Below, one piece after another: positions 45,030-49,932 of a stretch of DNA of 49,932 nt (position 1 is its first letter; the number at the start of each line of letters is the position of its first letter). The DNA comes from Gammaproteobacteria bacterium. GTDB taxonomy: Bacteria; Pseudomonadota; Gammaproteobacteria; JAJPIJ01. The DNA is taken from positions 1 through 49,932 of the forward strand of contig JAJVHZ010000086.1 in the NCBI GenBank assembly GCA_022072255.1, written 5' to 3'. The notes beneath the pieces are model-generated. The model was not told the origin of the DNA. It searched no databases and saw only the letters and a program-made list of their open reading frames with translations. Made by a program: the position numbers and the translations under genes.

Positions 45030-45033
<4 letters not shown>
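44557..45033 (-). CDS. greA: transcription elongation factor GreA
   Basis: A 158-residue factor that rescues backtracked RNA polymerase by stimulating transcript cleavage. The N-terminal coiled coil carries the acidic tip residues in [19 protein letters not shown], and the C-terminal FKBP-like domain includes [21 protein letters not shown] and [14 protein letters not shown]. The start ATG (45031-45033) overlaps the carB stop by ATGA-type coupling (45030-45033). The carB-greA-rlmE order is common in beta/gamma-proteobacteria. Confidence 0.96.
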
Positions 45034-48272
<3,239 letters not shown>

Positions 48273-48296
48273 CTGTCGTCGTCCCTCGCTCTGCCG

Positions 48297-49436
48297 TTAC
48301 CTGCCCGCGCGCATCAGCTCGATGAAGTGATCGAACAGCGGCTGGATATCGTGCGGACCCGGGCTCGCCTCGGGGTGGCCCTGGAAGCCGAACGCCGGCT
48401 TCCTGCGATGGTGGATGCCCTGCAGGGTGCCGTCGAAAAGCGAGCGGTGCGTGGCCCTGAGTTCCTCCGGCAGCGTCGCCTCGTCGACGGCAAAGCCGTG
48501 ATTCTGACTCGTGATCATGACCCGGCCGGTGTCGATGTCGAGCACCGGGTGATTGGCGCCGTGGTGGCCGGTCCTCATCTTCACCGTGCGCCCGCCGCAG
48601 GCCAGCCCCATCAGCTGATGGCCGAGGCAGATCCCGAAGGTCGGCACACCGGCGGCAATGAACTCCCGGATCGCGGCGATGGCGTAGTCGCAGGCCTCCG
48701 GGTCGCCGGGCCCGTTCGACAGGAATACGCCATGCGGTTGCCCGCGCAGGGCTTCGGCAGCCGGGGTCTGCGCGGGCACCACCGTCAGCTCGCAGCCACG
48801 ATCGGCGAGCAGGCGCAGGATGTTGAACTTCACGCCGTAGTCGTAGGCGACGACCCGGTAACGCCGCTCGGCCGGCGCGCGCCCCTTGGGCGCATCCAGC
48901 CGCCAGCTGCCCTGCGTCCATTCGTACGGCTTCGAGATGCTGACCACCTTGGCAAGGTCCGCTCCCTTCAGGCCCGGCCAGGCCCTCGCCGCGGCGATCG
49001 CAGCCGCCTCATCGATACTGCCTTCGCCAGCGACGATGCAGCCGCGCTGGGCGCCCTGGTCGCGCAGCAGCCGGGTCAACCGGCGCGTGTCCACATCGGC
49101 GATGGCCACCACGTTGTTGTTGCACAGGTACTCCGACAGCGGCCATTGCGCCCGCCAGTTGCTGACCGTCAGCGGGAGATCCCGCACCACCAGCCCGGCG
49201 GCATGGACCCTGGCCGACTCGGCGTCCTCGGAATTCGTGCCGACATTGCCGATGTGCGGATAGGTCAGCATCACGATCTGCTGGCAATAGGACGGATCGG
49301 TGAGGATCTCCTGATACCCGGTCATGGCTGTGTTGAACACGACTTCGCCGACAGACCTTCCGACGGCGCCTATGGAGGTGCCGCGAAACACGCTGCCGTC
49401 TTCCAGCGCGAGCAGGGCCGGTTGCGAACTCAGCAT
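48297..49436 (-). CDS. carA: carbamoyl-phosphate synthase small (glutaminase) subunit
   Basis: A 379-residue glutamine amidotransferase subunit supplying ammonia to CarB. The N-terminal domain starts with [17 protein letters not shown] and contains [17 protein letters not shown]; the class I glutaminase has the nucleophile Cys in [14 protein letters not shown] and the His and Glu in [15 protein letters not shown]. The ATG at 49434-49436 ([11 protein letters not shown]) is chosen: GGAG lies 9-10 bases upstream and the N-terminus matches the family. A GTG at 49463 would extend it. It has a long 5' leader with a possible promoter and hairpin. dapB, often upstream, is not there; a plus-strand lipoprotein gene is. 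Confidence 0.96.
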   Translation of the reverse strand: MLSSQPALLALEDGSVFRGTSIGAVGRSVGEVVFNTAMTGYQEILTDPSYCQQIVMLTYPHIGNVGTNSEDAESARVHAAGLVVRDLPLTVSNWRAQWPLSEYLCNNNVVAIADVDTRRLTRLLRDQGAQRGCIVAGEGSIDEAAAIAAARAWPGLKGADLAKVVSISKPYEWTQGSWRLDAPKGRAPAERRYRVVAYDYGVKFNILRLLADRGCELTVVPAQTPAAEALRGQPHGVFLSNGPGDPEACDYAIAAIREFIAAGVPTFGICLGHQLMGLACGGRTVKMRTGHHGANHPVLDIDTGRVMITSQNHGFAVDEATLPEELRATHRSLFDGTLQGIHHRRKPAFGFQGHPEASPGPHDIQPLFDHFIELMRAGR

Positions 49437-49471
49437 CGGTAGAGGATCTCCAGCGGGAAACACATACGAAA

Positions 49472-49506
49472 GCGGGAGCGACCATCTCCTGCTGGTCTGC
49501 TCCCGC
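49472..49506 (-). repeat. hairpin in the carA leader
   Basis: Arms GCGGGAGCGACCA (49472-49484) and TGGTC plus GCTCCCGC (49493-49506, one bulged T) form a 13-bp stem with an 8-base loop. On the minus strand TTTCGTATGTGTTT follows, a broken T-rich stretch. It lies 36 bases upstream of the carA start and could act as an attenuator. Confidence 0.45.
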
Positions 49507-49517
49507 GAACCGCACGA

Positions 49518-49546
49518 ATTGTACTTGAGCGGGGACGGTGATGAAA
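49518..49546 (-). promoter_or_regulatory. possible carA promoter
   Basis: On the minus strand a good -10 TACAAT (49518-49523) stands 17 bases from a weak -35 TTTCAT (49541-49546). Transcription would start just before the carA leader hairpin. The weak -35 keeps this tentative. Confidence 0.35.
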
Positions 49547-49652
49547 GGCGAAGACTCCGCCGTCACCCACCGTGTCCCGATGGCATTCGGGCGCCGATCA
49601 GGTGCTAGACTGCATCGTGTTGCGCTTCCAAAAACTCAACGGAATCACCCCG

Positions 49653-49932
49653 ATGCCGGAATATCGCGAATTCCTTCCGCTCATGGCGCTGGCTCTGGCC
49701 CTGACCCTGACGGCCTGCTCCAAGAAGGAGGCGGCGGCGCCGGAAAGCAGCGCCGCCGCGCCGTCCGAATCGCCCATGGCCGGCGGGCCGGCGGCCCCGC
49801 AACCCGCCGTAAGCGCCGCGGCAACTCCGGCCGACGCCGCCACCCCGGCGCAATCGACGGTGCCACCTGCGACCGAGACGGCACCGACGCCGGAGTCCGC
49901 GCCCGCGCCCGCAGCCGCCACGCAGCCCGAGA
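49653..49932 (+). CDS. Ala/Pro-rich lipoprotein, 3' part beyond window
   Basis: A plus-strand frame open to the window edge. It starts MPEYREFLPLMALALALTLT, then the lipobox LTAC with Ser at +2, which predicts an outer-membrane lipoprotein. After SKKEAAAPESSAAAPSES comes a long linker of Ala, Pro, Thr and Glu with no fold visible. A second in-frame ATG at 49683 would shorten the signal peptide by ten residues; the ribosome site before either ATG is weak. The gene is divergent from carA, 216 bases away. The functional domain presumably lies beyond the window, so no role can be given. Confidence 0.75.
   Translation, partial: MPEYREFLPLMALALALTLTACSKKEAAAPESSAAAPSESPMAGGPAAPQPAVSAAATPADAATPAQSTVPPATETAPTPESAPAPAAATQPE

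Overview
The window is a high-GC proteobacterial chromosome segment, most likely gammaproteobacterial (a betaproteobacterium is not excluded). The evidence is gene order: leuB-asd-fimV-truA-trpFBA-accD-folC-SPOR gene-cvpA-purF-metZ and carA-carB-greA-rlmE-ftsH-glmM are both classic beta/gamma arrangements, and a long LysM/TPR FimV with a type IV pilus-type architecture points the same way. Nearly all genes lie on the minus strand. No rRNA, tRNA, IS element or CRISPR array was seen.

Left edge (about 1-5,060): an accessory island of visibly lower GC. A minus-strand cluster holds two O6-alkylguanine-DNA alkyltransferases (one cut by the window edge), an AlkB, a second 2-oxoglutarate/Fe(II) oxygenase, an unusual alpha/beta hydrolase with an Asp at the nucleophile position, and a small unknown ORF. 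A sequence fitting the Ada-box pattern AAT-N6-GCAA lies upstream of the first gene. Beside it is a frameshifted, tail-altered DUF932 gene of the kind carried by integrative conjugative elements, so the repair cluster probably arrived on a mobile element that has since decayed.

Region 5,060-9,150: a BaiN-like flavoprotein, a secreted cupin and a DUF4404 protein on the minus strand, then on the plus strand a ferric-reductase-like transmembrane flavoprotein translationally coupled to a membrane-anchored cytochrome b5.

Region 9,180-21,730: a C1/C2 metabolism block transcribed on the minus strand: serine-glyoxylate aminotransferase, malyl-CoA lyase, malate thiokinase (two subunits), hydroxypyruvate reductase and PEP carboxylase (the carbon-carbon part of the serine cycle), followed by an L-lactate/glycolate-type permease and an FMN alpha-hydroxyacid oxidase. 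Perfect GC-rich stem-loops sit between several of these cistrons. Serine hydroxymethyltransferase and glycerate kinase are not in the window.

Region 21,930-38,040: biosynthetic housekeeping genes. metZ is preceded by a good sigma-70 promoter, a SAM-II-type riboswitch aptamer and a mutually exclusive antiterminator/terminator pair that can be read directly from the sequence. Then purF, cvpA, a SPOR protein, folC, accD, trpA, trpB, trpF, truA, fimV, asd and leuB.

Region 38,040-49,932: a divergent plus-strand dapC-dapD pair with its own promoter, then minus-strand glmM, ftsH, rlmE, greA, carB and carA, with folP missing from its usual place between ftsH and glmM. A plus-strand lipoprotein gene runs off the right edge.
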